DNA from: Borrelia turicatae 91E135
GTDB lineage: Bacteria > Spirochaetota > Spirochaetia > Borreliales > Borreliaceae
NCBI RefSeq assembly: GCF_000012085.2
Contig: NC_008710.1
Location: forward strand, 496,001 to 560,000
Direction: 5' to 3'
Length of the DNA: 64,000 nt
The first letter of the stretch is position 1. Every line of letters begins with the position of its first letter. The notes under the pieces are model-generated. The model had not been told where the DNA came from. It did no database searches and saw only the letters and a list, made by a program, of their open reading frames with translations. Position numbers and translations under genes: made by a program. Shown here in pieces: positions 9,383-18,247 of this stretch.

Positions 9383-9568
9383 ATGGCTAAAAAATCAATG
9401 ATAGTTAAGGCCTTACGGAAGCCAAAATATAAAACGAGACAAAAAAATAGATGTAAGTTATGTGGGCGTCCAAAGGGGTATATGAGAGATTTTGGTATGT
9501 GTCGTATATGCTTTAGGAATCATGCATCTGCAGGATTAATTCCTGGTGTCTCAAAATCAAGCTGGTAA
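9383..9568 (+). CDS. rpsN: 30S ribosomal protein S14, zinc-binding type
   Basis: 61 residues: the short form of S14 with two CxxC pairs (CKLC and CRIC, near residues 24-27 and 40-43), which bind zinc. The long zinc-free form is ~100 residues. The end, PGVSKSSW, is typical. It lies between rplE and rpsH as usual. Confidence 0.97.
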   Translation: MAKKSMIVKALRKPKYKTRQKNRCKLCGRPKGYMRDFGMCRICFRNHASAGLIPGVSKSSW

Positions 9569-9577
9569 GGAGAATTT

Positions 9578-9976
9578 ATGGCTGTTACGCATTCAGTGGG
9601 AGATATGTTAACTAAGATAAGAAATGCAAGTAGGGTTAAGCATGAGTCTGTAGACTTAAAGATGTCTAAAATAAATAAATCTATCTTAGACATTCTGAAG
9701 GAAGAAGGATATATTAAGAATTATAATATCTTTGATAAGAAAGGCATTTCTTTTATTAAGGCAATACTAAATTATGATAATAAGAGAAATCCGGCTATAA
9801 ATAGAATAGATGCTATTTCGACTCCTGGTAGAAAAGTTTATTCTTCATACAAAAATATGCCAAGGATAAAGAATGGGTATGGCATATTAATAGTGTCTTC
9901 TTCAAAAGGTGTTATTACTGGCAAGCAAGCCAAAGATAATAAAGTAGGTGGTGAGCTAATTTGCTCAGTTTGGTAA
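9578..9976 (+). CDS. rpsH: 30S ribosomal protein S8
   Basis: 132 residues. HSVGDMLTKIRNASRVKHE at the N-terminus and the SSSKGVITGKQAKDNKVGGELICSVW end are family hallmarks. S8 binds helix 21 of 16S rRNA and represses the spc operon in E. coli. AAGGAG is directly upstream. Confidence 0.96.
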   Translation: MAVTHSVGDMLTKIRNASRVKHESVDLKMSKINKSILDILKEEGYIKNYNIFDKKGISFIKAILNYDNKRNPAINRIDAISTPGRKVYSSYKNMPRIKNGYGILIVSSSKGVITGKQAKDNKVGGELICSVW

Positions 9977-9995
9977 GGTTAAGAGGTAGGTAAAT

Positions 9996-10538
9996 ATGTC
10001 ACGTATTGGTAAACTTCCTATAAAGATAGTTGATTCTGTGAAGGTTGATATTAAAGACAACATAGTAACAGTTGAAGGCAAGAGAGGCAAATTAAGCCAA
10101 GAACTAAAGAGTAGCATTAAGGTTAGAGTTGAGGATAGTAATATTATTGTTGAGCGTTCTTTTGACGATAAACAGACAAGAGCTTTTCATGGACTTTATA
10201 GAAGTTTAATTTCTAATATGGTTAAAGGAGTATCTGATGGATTTTCAAAATCTCTTACTATTAGTGGTATAGGGTACAGGGTTGAGCAACAAGGAACAAG
10301 TCTTTTTTTTAACTTAGGATATTCAACTCAATTTGAGTATGTGATTCCCGAAGGAATTAATATTCGACTTGATGGTAATACCAAAATTGCTGTTGAGGGT
10401 ATAGATAAGTGTAGAGTTGGACAGGTTGCTGCTGAGATTAGAGGTTTGAGAGTGCCTGAACCATATAAGGGTAAAGGAATTAAATATGATAATGAAGTAA
10501 TCAGACGCAAAGTAGGGAAATCAGGAGTAAAAAAATAG
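9996..10538 (+). CDS. rplF: 50S ribosomal protein L6
   Basis: 180 residues, two tandem alpha-beta domains as in all L6. MSRIGKLPI begins it and the C-terminal signature PEPYKGKGIKYDNEVIRRK is intact near residues 154-172. It lies next to the factor-binding site of the 50S subunit. Confidence 0.97.
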   Translation: MSRIGKLPIKIVDSVKVDIKDNIVTVEGKRGKLSQELKSSIKVRVEDSNIIVERSFDDKQTRAFHGLYRSLISNMVKGVSDGFSKSLTISGIGYRVEQQGTSLFFNLGYSTQFEYVIPEGINIRLDGNTKIAVEGIDKCRVGQVAAEIRGLRVPEPYKGKGIKYDNEVIRRKVGKSGVKK

Positions 10539-10555
10539 GTTTTAGGTGAGTATTT

Positions 10556-10915
10556 ATGAAAAAAGTAAAAGAAGCTGAAAAAAGAAATATAAAGCGTAAA
10601 AAGAGAATAAGAGATAGAATTGGATTTGGTGTTGCAGATAGGCCTAGGGTTACAGTTTTTAAGTCCAATAAATATTTTTATGTTCAAGTCATTGATGATG
10701 TGGCGGGTCATACTCTTGCAAGTGTTTCTACTATTGAAAAAGATCTTAAATTGAACAAAAATATTGATGATATAAGGAAACTTGGCGAAGTTCTTGCAAA
10801 GAAACTTAAAGATAAAAACATAAATAAACTTATTTTTGATAGAAATGGTTATAAATATCATGGTCTTATTGCAAGTTTTGCAACTTCTTTGCGTGAAGCC
10901 GGTATTGATGTTTAG
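10556..10915 (+). CDS. rplR: 50S ribosomal protein L18
   Basis: 119 residues with a basic N-terminus, [20 protein letters not shown] in the middle and the [23 protein letters not shown] end that is characteristic. It binds 5S rRNA with L5. GTGAG before the ATG is a weak ribosome-binding site. Confidence 0.96.
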
Positions 10916-10926
10916 GGGGAATTATA

Positions 10927-11421
10927 GTGGAATCTCAAGTTCATAAAAAGCAAATAGAGAAATTGATATCATTAAGTAGGGTGACTAAAGTTGTAAAGGG
11001 TGGAAGAAGGTTTTCTTTTTCTGCTTTTATGGTTGTTGGTGATGGCGAAGGTCAAGTTGGCTGGGGATTTGGTAAGGCCAATGATGCTAGTGATGCAATA
11101 AAGAAGAGTTTAGCGAGTGCTAGAAAAAATTTAAGGGTTATTCCTATTAGAAAGGGCACTCTTCCTCATATGGTCATTGGGGATTTTAAAAAAGCCAAAG
11201 TTTTAATTAAGCCAGCAACTCAAGGTACTGGTATTATTGCAGGTGGACCTGTTCGTGCTGTCATGGAAGCTTTGGGAGTGCATGATATTTTAAGTAAATC
11301 TCTTGGTTCAAATAATTCTATGAATGTGGTAAAGGCGACTTTTAAAGCATTTGACTTGGTTTTAGATGCTAGAAAAGTAGCAGAAATAAGAGGTAAAACT
11401 TTAAGGACTTTATGGGGTTAG
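10927..11421 (+). CDS. rpsE: 30S ribosomal protein S5
   Basis: 164 residues. The RNA-binding N-domain has [21 protein letters not shown] and the [15 protein letters not shown] loop where spectinomycin-resistance changes map in other species. The start is GTG at 10927 after TAGGGGGA. It acts in translational fidelity and the mRNA entry helicase. Confidence 0.97.
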   Translation: MESQVHKKQIEKLISLSRVTKVVKGGRRFSFSAFMVVGDGEGQVGWGFGKANDASDAIKKSLASARKNLRVIPIRKGTLPHMVIGDFKKAKVLIKPATQGTGIIAGGPVRAVMEALGVHDILSKSLGSNNSMNVVKATFKAFDLVLDARKVAEIRGKTLRTLWG

Positions 11422-11424
11422 TTT

Positions 11425-11736
11425 ATGATTAAGAGAAAATTGCGACTTCAGCTTAAAAAGATTAGGTTTAAAGCCTCAAGATCTAGGTTGAAGAATAAGG
11501 CTTTTATTAAAAAGATGAAAAATAATAGAGAAATTCTTATTAAGAGCGATATTAAGATCGAGGTTGAGCTTAAGAGAAGTCTTATTGGGAAATTAGACAG
11601 TAAGGTTAAGACATTGAAAGCTTTGGGTCTTAAGAGAATAGGAGATAAAAAAGTTCATATTTTAAACAAGTCTCTTCAAGGGATGCTTAATAGTGTAATT
11701 AGCATGGTTTTATTAAGTGAGGTAAAGAATGATTAA
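11425..11736 (+). CDS. rpmD: 50S ribosomal protein L30 with N-terminal extension
   Basis: 103 residues, whereas bacterial L30 is usually ~60. The L30 fold is residues ~43-103 ([14 protein letters not shown], then [11 protein letters not shown] and the [12 protein letters not shown] helix). The first ~42 residues are very basic (Lys/Arg-rich) and look like an added rRNA-binding tail. It overlaps rplO by 8 bp, indicating translational coupling. Confidence 0.9.
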   Translation: MIKRKLRLQLKKIRFKASRSRLKNKAFIKKMKNNREILIKSDIKIEVELKRSLIGKLDSKVKTLKALGLKRIGDKKVHILNKSLQGMLNSVISMVLLSEVKND

Positions 11737-12166
11737 GCTAAGGAGACCTTTAGGAGCTAATAAGTCTCGAAAAATTGTTGGTAGAGGGCCAGGTTCTGGT
11801 CTTGGGAAGACCTCTGGGAGAGGACAAAAGGGACAAAAAGCTAGAAATAATTCGCCAAGGATTGGTTTTGAAGGAGGACAAACGCCTCTTTATAGAAGAC
11901 TTCCAATAAGAGGTTTTTCCAATCATGATTATAAGGTAAAGTATGAGATTGTAGGACTTGGGGATATAGATAGAAAATTTGAGGATGGAGATTTAGTAAA
12001 TTATAATACTTTGTTACAAAAAGGGCTTATAAGTAAGAATAAAAAAAATATCAAGATTTTGGCTAATGGCGAGCTTACTAAGAAAGTGAATTTTGAAGTT
12101 TCGCGTATTTCAAAGTCTGCTGAAAAATTGGCAACGAAAATTGGTTGCAGTATTAAATTGGTTTGA
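11729..12166 (+). CDS. rplO: 50S ribosomal protein L15
   Basis: 145 residues, standard. The Gly/Arg/Lys-rich N-terminal extension ([20 protein letters not shown], from about residue 15) threads into 23S rRNA, and [13 protein letters not shown] follows. It starts inside the end of rpmD, and secY follows after 12 bp. Confidence 0.97.
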   Translation: MIKLRRPLGANKSRKIVGRGPGSGLGKTSGRGQKGQKARNNSPRIGFEGGQTPLYRRLPIRGFSNHDYKVKYEIVGLGDIDRKFEDGDLVNYNTLLQKGLISKNKKNIKILANGELTKKVNFEVSRISKSAEKLATKIGCSIKLV

Positions 12167-12178
12167 AATGGTAGTGAA

Positions 12179-13483
12179 ATGAAAGGTTTGTTTTTTAATT
12201 TATTTACAATTAAGGATTTAAGGAGCAAATTTTTATTTACTCTGTTTATTCTTTTTATTTTTAGAGTTGGCTCTTACTTGCCAATACCAGGGATAGATCC
12301 TGTGGCGCTTAGAAGTTATTTTAAATCCCAGTCAGATTTTTCAATTACTAATTATTTTGATTTTTTTTCAGGTGGTGCTTTTAGTAATTTTTCTATATTT
12401 ATGCTTAGCATAGGTCCTTATATTTCAGCATCAATTATTATTCAGCTTCTTGTTTATTCTTTTCCTTCTCTTAAAAAGATGCAAGAAGGGGATAATGGAA
12501 GAAAAAAAATAAAAAAATACACAAAATATCTAACAATTGTTGCGGCTGTAGCCCAAGGATATGCCACTAGTCTTTATGCTAAAAGCATTCCAGGTGCACT
12601 TAATATGCCTTTTTATAGATATATTTTTATTGCTATTTTAACAGTTACAACAGGCACATTTGTTCTTTTGTGGCTTGGTGAACAAATTAATCAGAGAGGA
12701 ATTGGGAATGGTGTATCTTTAATAATTTTTTCAGGAATAGTGGTTAGACTTCAAGCGGCTTTATTTAATCTTTTTCAGAGCATGCGAGATCCATCTCAAA
12801 ATATTAATCCTGTCTTTGTGATACTGGTATTAAGTGTGTTTATTTTGGTTGTTATATTGATCATATATGAATATAAGGCGCAAAGACGAATTACTATTCA
12901 TTATGCTAGAGCAAATTCAAGGAATACAGTTAGTTCATATTTACCAATTAAGCTTAATCCGTCAGGTGTTTTGCCTGTTATTTTTGCATCTGTGCTTATT
13001 ACCTTGCCTTTGCAAATTTTGAGTGGATTTGCTGGAACTTCTGTTCTCTCAAGACAAATTTTATCTTATTTAAGACCTAATGGGCTTTATTATACTTTAT
13101 TGAATGTAGTCTTAATAATAGGTTTTACATATTTTTATTCAAAGATACAATTGAGTCCAAAAGATATAAGTAATAATATTCGCAAAAATGGGGGAACTAT
13201 TCCAGGTATAAAGGCGGATGAGATGGAGGGTTATTTAGATAGAATTATGAATAGAACATTGTTTTCAGGTTCTATTTTTTTATCTATTATTGCAATTATT
13301 CCGTTTTTAGTGCAGAATATTTTTAGATTTCCTTATGATGTCTCAAGGATTATGGGTAGTTCTTCACTCCTTATTATGGTAGGAGTAGCTCTTGATACAT
13401 TAATTCAGATTGATGCATATTTAAAGACTCAAGGATTGTCTCGTGGACCTGGCAAAAAGTATGCTTTTTTGCAGAAAATTTAG
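12179..13483 (+). CDS. secY: Preprotein translocase channel subunit SecY
   Basis: 434 residues with about ten transmembrane helices, full length for SecY. The start FRVGSYLPIPGID (around residues 24-36) and GIGNGVSLIIFSGI (around 174-187) are family signatures. It forms the inner-membrane SecYEG pore. The adk, map and infA genes that often follow secY are absent; rpmJ comes next after 9 bp. Confidence 0.97.
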   Translation: MKGLFFNLFTIKDLRSKFLFTLFILFIFRVGSYLPIPGIDPVALRSYFKSQSDFSITNYFDFFSGGAFSNFSIFMLSIGPYISASIIIQLLVYSFPSLKKMQEGDNGRKKIKKYTKYLTIVAAVAQGYATSLYAKSIPGALNMPFYRYIFIAILTVTTGTFVLLWLGEQINQRGIGNGVSLIIFSGIVVRLQAALFNLFQSMRDPSQNINPVFVILVLSVFILVVILIIYEYKAQRRITIHYARANSRNTVSSYLPIKLNPSGVLPVIFASVLITLPLQILSGFAGTSVLSRQILSYLRPNGLYYTLLNVVLIIGFTYFYSKIQLSPKDISNNIRKNGGTIPGIKADEMEGYLDRIMNRTLFSGSIFLSIIAIIPFLVQNIFRFPYDVSRIMGSSSLLIMVGVALDTLIQIDAYLKTQGLSRGPGKKYAFLQKI

Positions 13484-13492
13484 GAGTAATTT

Positions 13493-13606
13493 ATGAAAGT
13501 TAGGGTAAGTGTAAAGCCAATTTGTGAAAAATGTAAAGTGATAAAGAGAAAAGGTGTTTTAAGAATTATTTGTGATAATCTTAAACATAAACAAAGACAA
13601 AAATAA
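13493..13606 (+). CDS. rpmJ: 50S ribosomal protein L36, zinc-binding form
   Basis: A 37-residue gene, easily missed because of its size. It begins [14 protein letters not shown] and keeps the four zinc ligands Cys11, Cys14, Cys27 and His32. TTAGGAGTAATTT precedes the ATG. It sits between secY and rpsM with 9-bp gaps on both sides, its usual place at the start of the alpha operon. Confidence 0.96.
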
Positions 13607-13615
13607 GGGGAAAAA

Positions 13616-13993
13616 ATGGCTAGGATAGCAGGAATAGATTTGCCAAATAACAAACAACTTCAAATAGCTCTTACGTCTATTTATGGCATAGGAAGAGCTA
13701 GAGCTTTAGAAATTTGCAGAAAAACAGATATTTTACCAGAAAAAAGAGCTAAAGATTTGGATAATGATGAAGTTAATAAGCTTAGAAAAATAATTGAAAG
13801 TGATTATGTTGTTGAGGGAAAGCTTAGAAGTGAGTTAGCTATGTCTATTAAGAGGCTTATGGATATTGCATGTTATAGAGGCCTTAGACATAGAAAAGGT
13901 TTACCCTTAAGAGGTCAAAGAACTAAAACTAATGCAAGAACCAGGAAGGGAAAGAGAAAGACTGTGGCTAATAAGAAGATGGCTGCTAAATAA
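13616..13993 (+). CDS. rpsM: 30S ribosomal protein S13
   Basis: 125 residues. [26 protein letters not shown] is the conserved H2TH-type start and the basic tail [21 protein letters not shown] is intact. S13 contacts the 50S subunit and P-site tRNA. AGGGGAAAAA is upstream of the ATG. Confidence 0.97.
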   Translation: MARIAGIDLPNNKQLQIALTSIYGIGRARALEICRKTDILPEKRAKDLDNDEVNKLRKIIESDYVVEGKLRSELAMSIKRLMDIACYRGLRHRKGLPLRGQRTKTNARTRKGKRKTVANKKMAAK

Positions 13994-14023
13994 AGTTATT
14001 TTGCTTATGGAGGAGAGATAAGT

Positions 14024-14413
14024 TTGAGTGCAAAAGTATCAACTAATAAAAAAAAGGTAAAAAAAAATATTGGTGAAGGCAATGTTTATATACAGGCTAC
14101 TTTTAATAATACCATCGTAACTGTATCAGACATAAGAGGAAATACTTTAGCTTGGGCAAGTGCAGGTGGAATGGGTTTTAAGGGTGCTAAAAAATCGACT
14201 CCTTATGCTGCTCAGATGACTGCAGAATCGGCTTTAGGTAAAGTTAAGGATTTTGGTATTAATTATGTTCATGTTTTTGTTAAAGGTCCGGGAATTGGTA
14301 GAGAGTCTGCCATACGAACTGTTGGATCAACAGGTATAATTGTTAAATCAATCTCAGATGTTACTCCAATACCGCATAATGGGTGTAGACCTAAGAAAAC
14401 TAGACGAGTTTAG
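14024..14413 (+). CDS. rpsK: 30S ribosomal protein S11
   Basis: 129 residues. [36 protein letters not shown] and the end [13 protein letters not shown] are diagnostic. The start is TTG at 14024 behind a strong GGAGGAGAG site; no ATG is available nearby. It forms part of the mRNA exit platform. Confidence 0.96.
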   Translation: MSAKVSTNKKKVKKNIGEGNVYIQATFNNTIVTVSDIRGNTLAWASAGGMGFKGAKKSTPYAAQMTAESALGKVKDFGINYVHVFVKGPGIGRESAIRTVGSTGIIVKSISDVTPIPHNGCRPKKTRRV

Positions 14414-14428
14414 TTAGAGGAGCTATTG

Positions 14429-15460
14429 ATGTCTTTAGGAAAGCTTTTGAAAGATTTTACTATACCTGATAGGATTGAGTTTGTAAGAGGAGAAGATGAT
14501 AGTTCTTATGGAAAATTTATAATGTATCCTTTTGAGAAAGGTTTTGGTGTTACTATTGGGAACACTTTAAGGCGAGTTTTGCTATCTTCTATTGAAGGGT
14601 ATGCTATTTCTGCTATGAGGATTCAGTCTAATCAAGGTGGGTCTTTAAAGATTGTTTCAAGTGAATTTGATTTAATACCAGGTGTTGTAGAGGATACTCT
14701 TGAAGTAATTGCTAATATTAAGAATATTCACTTAAAGTTAGATGAGGGAGTTAATAGTACTACAATAAGTCTTTCTGTTAATGGAAAAGATACTAATGTT
14801 TTAAAGGCAGTTCATCTTGAAAGAGAGGGTGTTGAAGTTTTTAATAAAGATTTAGTTATTGCTACGCTTTCAAGTGAGGCAAATTTGGATTTTGAATTTC
14901 AAATCAATTATGGGAGAGGTTATGTTTCTTCTGAACAGAATGCTAAATATTTAGAAGAAGTTAATACCATTGCACTTGATTCTATATTTTCTCCAATAGA
15001 AAAGGTTACATATTCTGTTGAAGATACTAGAGTTGGACAGAGGTCTGATTATGATAAACTTGTTATGGAAATTTGGACAACAGGTGTAATTAGTGCTAAA
15101 GACGCAATTAAAAAGGCGGCTTCTATAGTGAGGGACTTTTTGCTTCCATTGGTTAATTTTGAAGATAAGGTTGTACATTCTGTTGAGAATTCTGAACTTA
15201 GAGATTCCGATATACTTAGCATAAATATTGAGAAATTAAATTTATCTGTTAGATCTCTGAATTGTTTAACCAAGGAAAATGTTAAGACTTTAGGAGAACT
15301 TATTAGCAAAAGTGCAGAGGATCTTTCGAAGGCAAGGAACTTTGGGAAAAAAAGTTTGGAAGAAATAATTGAAAAGCTTAACACTTATGGATTATTTTTG
15401 GGAATGTCTAAGGCAGAAGCTCTAAAAATATTGAATAAAAACGATAAAATATCTCATTAG
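14429..15460 (+). CDS. rpoA: RNA polymerase alpha subunit
   Basis: 343 residues from ATG 14429 (a TTG immediately before is in frame; GAGGAG spacing favours the ATG). The N-terminal dimerisation domain contains EKGFGVTIGNTLRRVLLSSI (around residues 32-51). The C-terminal DNA- and activator-binding domain, including LTKENVKTLGELI and NFGKKSLEEI, is intact. It is placed between rpsK and rplQ as in most bacteria. Confidence 0.97.
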   Translation: MSLGKLLKDFTIPDRIEFVRGEDDSSYGKFIMYPFEKGFGVTIGNTLRRVLLSSIEGYAISAMRIQSNQGGSLKIVSSEFDLIPGVVEDTLEVIANIKNIHLKLDEGVNSTTISLSVNGKDTNVLKAVHLEREGVEVFNKDLVIATLSSEANLDFEFQINYGRGYVSSEQNAKYLEEVNTIALDSIFSPIEKVTYSVEDTRVGQRSDYDKLVMEIWTTGVISAKDAIKKAASIVRDFLLPLVNFEDKVVHSVENSELRDSDILSINIEKLNLSVRSLNCLTKENVKTLGELISKSAEDLSKARNFGKKSLEEIIEKLNTYGLFLGMSKAEALKILNKNDKISH

Positions 15461-15478
15461 AAGGGAGATCATTGTTAT

Positions 15479-15853
15479 ATGAAGACTAAGGTAGGATTTA
15501 ATAGGTTAGATAGAAAGTCAAGTCATAGAAAGGCGCTTTTAAGAAATATGGTAATTTCTCTTTTTAGGCATGAAAAAATAACTTCTACTAAAGCAAAATT
15601 GAGTGAAGTTAAGAGATTTGCTGAAAAATTAATTACTAGGGCTAAAGTTGATAGCGTGCATAATAGAAGAGAAGTATCAAAGTTTATACATGATAAATAT
15701 ATTCTGAATAAATTATTTACTAGAATTTCCCCTATCTTTAAAGAAAGAAAGGGTGGGTATACTAGGGTTATTAAGCTAGGACAAAGGTATGGGGATGCAG
15801 CTGAAATGGCAATTCTTGAACTAGTTGATAAAACCTTAGAAGAAAAGCAATAG
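15479..15853 (+). CDS. rplQ: 50S ribosomal protein L17
   Basis: 124 residues with [24 protein letters not shown] near the start and [35 protein letters not shown] at the end. It is the last ribosomal gene of the operon; 71 bp to rny follow, carrying an AT-rich inverted repeat but no clear terminator. Confidence 0.97.
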   Translation: MKTKVGFNRLDRKSSHRKALLRNMVISLFRHEKITSTKAKLSEVKRFAEKLITRAKVDSVHNRREVSKFIHDKYILNKLFTRISPIFKERKGGYTRVIKLGQRYGDAAEMAILELVDKTLEEKQ

Positions 15854-15861
15854 TCTTACGT

Positions 15862-15896
15862 ATTAAATATATCCTTCTAAAGGGTTTATATTTAAT
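15862..15896 (+). promoter_or_regulatory. AT-rich inverted repeat between rplQ and rny
   Basis: ATTAAATATA (15862-15871) and TATATTTAAT (15887-15896) are exact reverse complements around a 15-nt loop containing TCC/GGG. There is no following T-tract and the stem is all A/T, so it is a poor terminator. It might be a processing or regulatory element between the alpha operon and rny. Just downstream TAGAAT (15904) could serve as a -10. Confidence 0.35.
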
Positions 15897-15924
15897 TGGT
15901 TTGGTAGAATAGGGGGTAAATTGT

Positions 15925-17466
15925 ATGTCATATATTACTTTTTCTTCTATTCTTGCTGGTGTTTTAGGTATTGTATTAGGTTTTTTAATAAGAATTATTT
16001 TAGGTAGATTTTCTTTATTAAATTTAGATAAAAAGCTAAAGAAAGTACAAGAAGAGGCAATCGTAGAGATAGAAAATGAAAAAAAACGAGTTATTTCACA
16101 TGCAAAAGCTCAAATGCTTAAAGAGAAGAACCAGCAGGATAGGGAAATAAGGGAGCGAAAAAATGAGGTTTTTAATTTAGAGAGAAGGTTATTACAAAGA
16201 GAAGAGACTTTAGATAAAAGAATATCAGCTCTTGATAAGCAGCAAAGTAGGATTGATTTTAAGCTTAAGGAATTTGAGCAAAAAGAAAAAATCATACGAG
16301 ATAAGGAATTATCTCTTGTTAAAAAGTTAGAAAATATTGCTGGTCTTACAAAAGAAGAAGCAAAAAAGATTGTAATTGAAAAAGTTGAAAATGAATCCAA
16401 GAGAGATGCTCAAATAATTATTAATAAAAGTGAGCAAGAGGCTCAGCTTTTAGCAGATAAGGTAGCTAAAGATATATTAGTCTCTACTATGCAACGTATA
16501 GTAACAGAGGTCAGCTCTGAGTTTACAGTTACTTCTGTTGAGCTGCCTAATGATGAAATGAAAGGTAGAATTATTGGTAAAGAAGGACGTAATATCAGGG
16601 TTCTTGAAACATTAATAGGTGCAGATATTATTATTGATGATACTCCTGAGGCTGTTGTTATATCATGTTTTGATCCAGTAAGAAAGGAGATAGCAAAAAG
16701 GACCCTTGAAAGACTCGTTGCAGATGGGAGAATTCATCCTGCAAGAATTGAAGAAATTGTTTATAGTGTTACTAATGAGATCAATAATATTATTCTTGAG
16801 GAAGGCGAAAAGGCAGTATTTGATTTAAATATACATGGATTTGACAAAAGGCTTATTAGAGGTCTTGGAAGGCTTTACTTTAGAAGCAGTTATGGTCAAA
16901 ACGTTCTAAGTCATTCAAAAGAAACAGCAATAATCGGAGAAATTTTAGCTAAAGAAATGAAATTAGATCCTATTGTTGTCAAGAGAGCATGTCTTTTGCA
17001 TGATATTGGAAAGGGTATGGAAAGTATTTCTGAGAATAGTGAGGGGCATGCTATTACGGGTGCTGAGCTTGCTCAGAGTTGTGGAGAGAGCGATATTGTT
17101 GTTAATGCTATTGCTGCACATCATAATGAAATAAAGCCTGAAAGTTTTGAGGCTATCGTCGTTCAAATAGCTGATGCTATTTCTGCATCTCGTCCTGGTG
17201 CAAGACGTGAAAGTTTGAACAATTATATAAATAGACTTAAGAGACTTGAAGAGATTGCATATGGATTTGAGGGTGTTCAAAAGTGTTATGCAATTCAGGC
17301 AGGTCGTGAAGTTAGAATCATTGTTGACAATTTATTAATTAATGATGAAAAAGCTACTATGCTTGCAAGAGATATTGCAAAGAAAATAGAAGTTGAGATG
17401 AGATATCCTGGTAAAATAAAAGTTACTATTATTCGTGAAACTAGAGTTATTGAGTATGCAAGATAA
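15925..17466 (+). CDS. rny: Ribonuclease Y
   Basis: 513 residues, normal for RNase Y, the membrane-bound endoribonuclease that starts mRNA decay where RNase E is absent. The order is an N-terminal transmembrane helix (residues ~5-28), a long coiled coil (~35-170), a KH domain with GRIIGKEGRNIRVLE (around 214-228) and an HD domain with LLHDIGKG (around 356-363). AGGGGGTAAATTGT precedes the ATG. The ymdB-like gene starts inside its last codons. Confidence 0.97.
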   Translation: MSYITFSSILAGVLGIVLGFLIRIILGRFSLLNLDKKLKKVQEEAIVEIENEKKRVISHAKAQMLKEKNQQDREIRERKNEVFNLERRLLQREETLDKRISALDKQQSRIDFKLKEFEQKEKIIRDKELSLVKKLENIAGLTKEEAKKIVIEKVENESKRDAQIIINKSEQEAQLLADKVAKDILVSTMQRIVTEVSSEFTVTSVELPNDEMKGRIIGKEGRNIRVLETLIGADIIIDDTPEAVVISCFDPVRKEIAKRTLERLVADGRIHPARIEEIVYSVTNEINNIILEEGEKAVFDLNIHGFDKRLIRGLGRLYFRSSYGQNVLSHSKETAIIGEILAKEMKLDPIVVKRACLLHDIGKGMESISENSEGHAITGAELAQSCGESDIVVNAIAAHHNEIKPESFEAIVVQIADAISASRPGARRESLNNYINRLKRLEEIAYGFEGVQKCYAIQAGREVRIIVDNLLINDEKATMLARDIAKKIEVEMRYPGKIKVTIIRETRVIEYAR

Positions 17467-18247
17467 CGATGTGATTAGAGCGTTAATAATTGGAGATGTC
17501 ATAGGTAATGGGGGTCTTAAAAAGGTTTTTTTTAATCTTAAAAATCTTAAAGAGAAATATAATATAGATTTGACAATTGTCAACGGGGAAAATTCCTCAG
17601 GTGGTTTTGGAATTACTCCAGAGATAGCAGAAAATCTTTTTAAGGCAGGTGTGAATGTTATTACTACAGGTAATCATGTTTATGCAGATCATAGTATAAG
17701 GGAATATTTGGATAAACAGGAGTATATTTTAAGACCAAATAATTTTTCAGATCTTCTTGAAGGACATGGGTATTGTATTTTAAATGTTAAAAATGAAAAA
17801 GTTGCTGTTATAAATATTCAGGGATTTGTAGGAATGACTTTCATTGTTAAAAATCCTTTTGAAAATATAAAAAAAGTTGTTAACATGATTAGAAATAAAG
17901 TTAAAACTATTTTTGTTGATTTTCATGCTGAGAGTAATTATGAGAAAGAGAGTTTTGGATATTTTTTGAACGGATTGGTAACTGGAGTTGTTGGTACGCA
18001 TACACATATAATGACGCAAGATGAGAGAATTCTAGATAAGGGGACTGCTTATATTAGTGATCTTGGGATGACAGGTAGTTTGAATTCTGTAATAGGGTTT
18101 AATCCCGAGATTTCTCTTAAAGGATTACTTGAATATGTGGCTTTACGAACAGAAACTGTTGAAGAGAATGTGATTATACAGGGCGTTGTTATTACTTCTC
18201 ATTTAAAAACAGGACGTGCTTTGAAAATTGAAAGAATACAGAAATAG
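17456..18247 (+). CDS. YmdB-type metallophosphodiesterase
   Basis: 263 residues from ATG 17456, overlapping rny by 11 bp. An upstream in-frame GTG (17435) and a downstream GTG (17471) are less likely. Motifs are those of the YmdB calcineurin-like family: IIGDVIGNGG near the N-terminus, NGENSSGGFGITPE, TTGNHVYAD, a DFHAE block and GTHTHIMTQDERIL. In Bacillus, YmdB hydrolyses 2',3'-cyclic nucleotides and affects RNase Y output, which fits the overlap with rny. Confidence 0.88.
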   Translation: MQDNDVIRALIIGDVIGNGGLKKVFFNLKNLKEKYNIDLTIVNGENSSGGFGITPEIAENLFKAGVNVITTGNHVYADHSIREYLDKQEYILRPNNFSDLLEGHGYCILNVKNEKVAVINIQGFVGMTFIVKNPFENIKKVVNMIRNKVKTIFVDFHAESNYEKESFGYFLNGLVTGVVGTHTHIMTQDERILDKGTAYISDLGMTGSLNSVIGFNPEISLKGLLEYVALRTETVEENVIIQGVVITSHLKTGRALKIERIQK

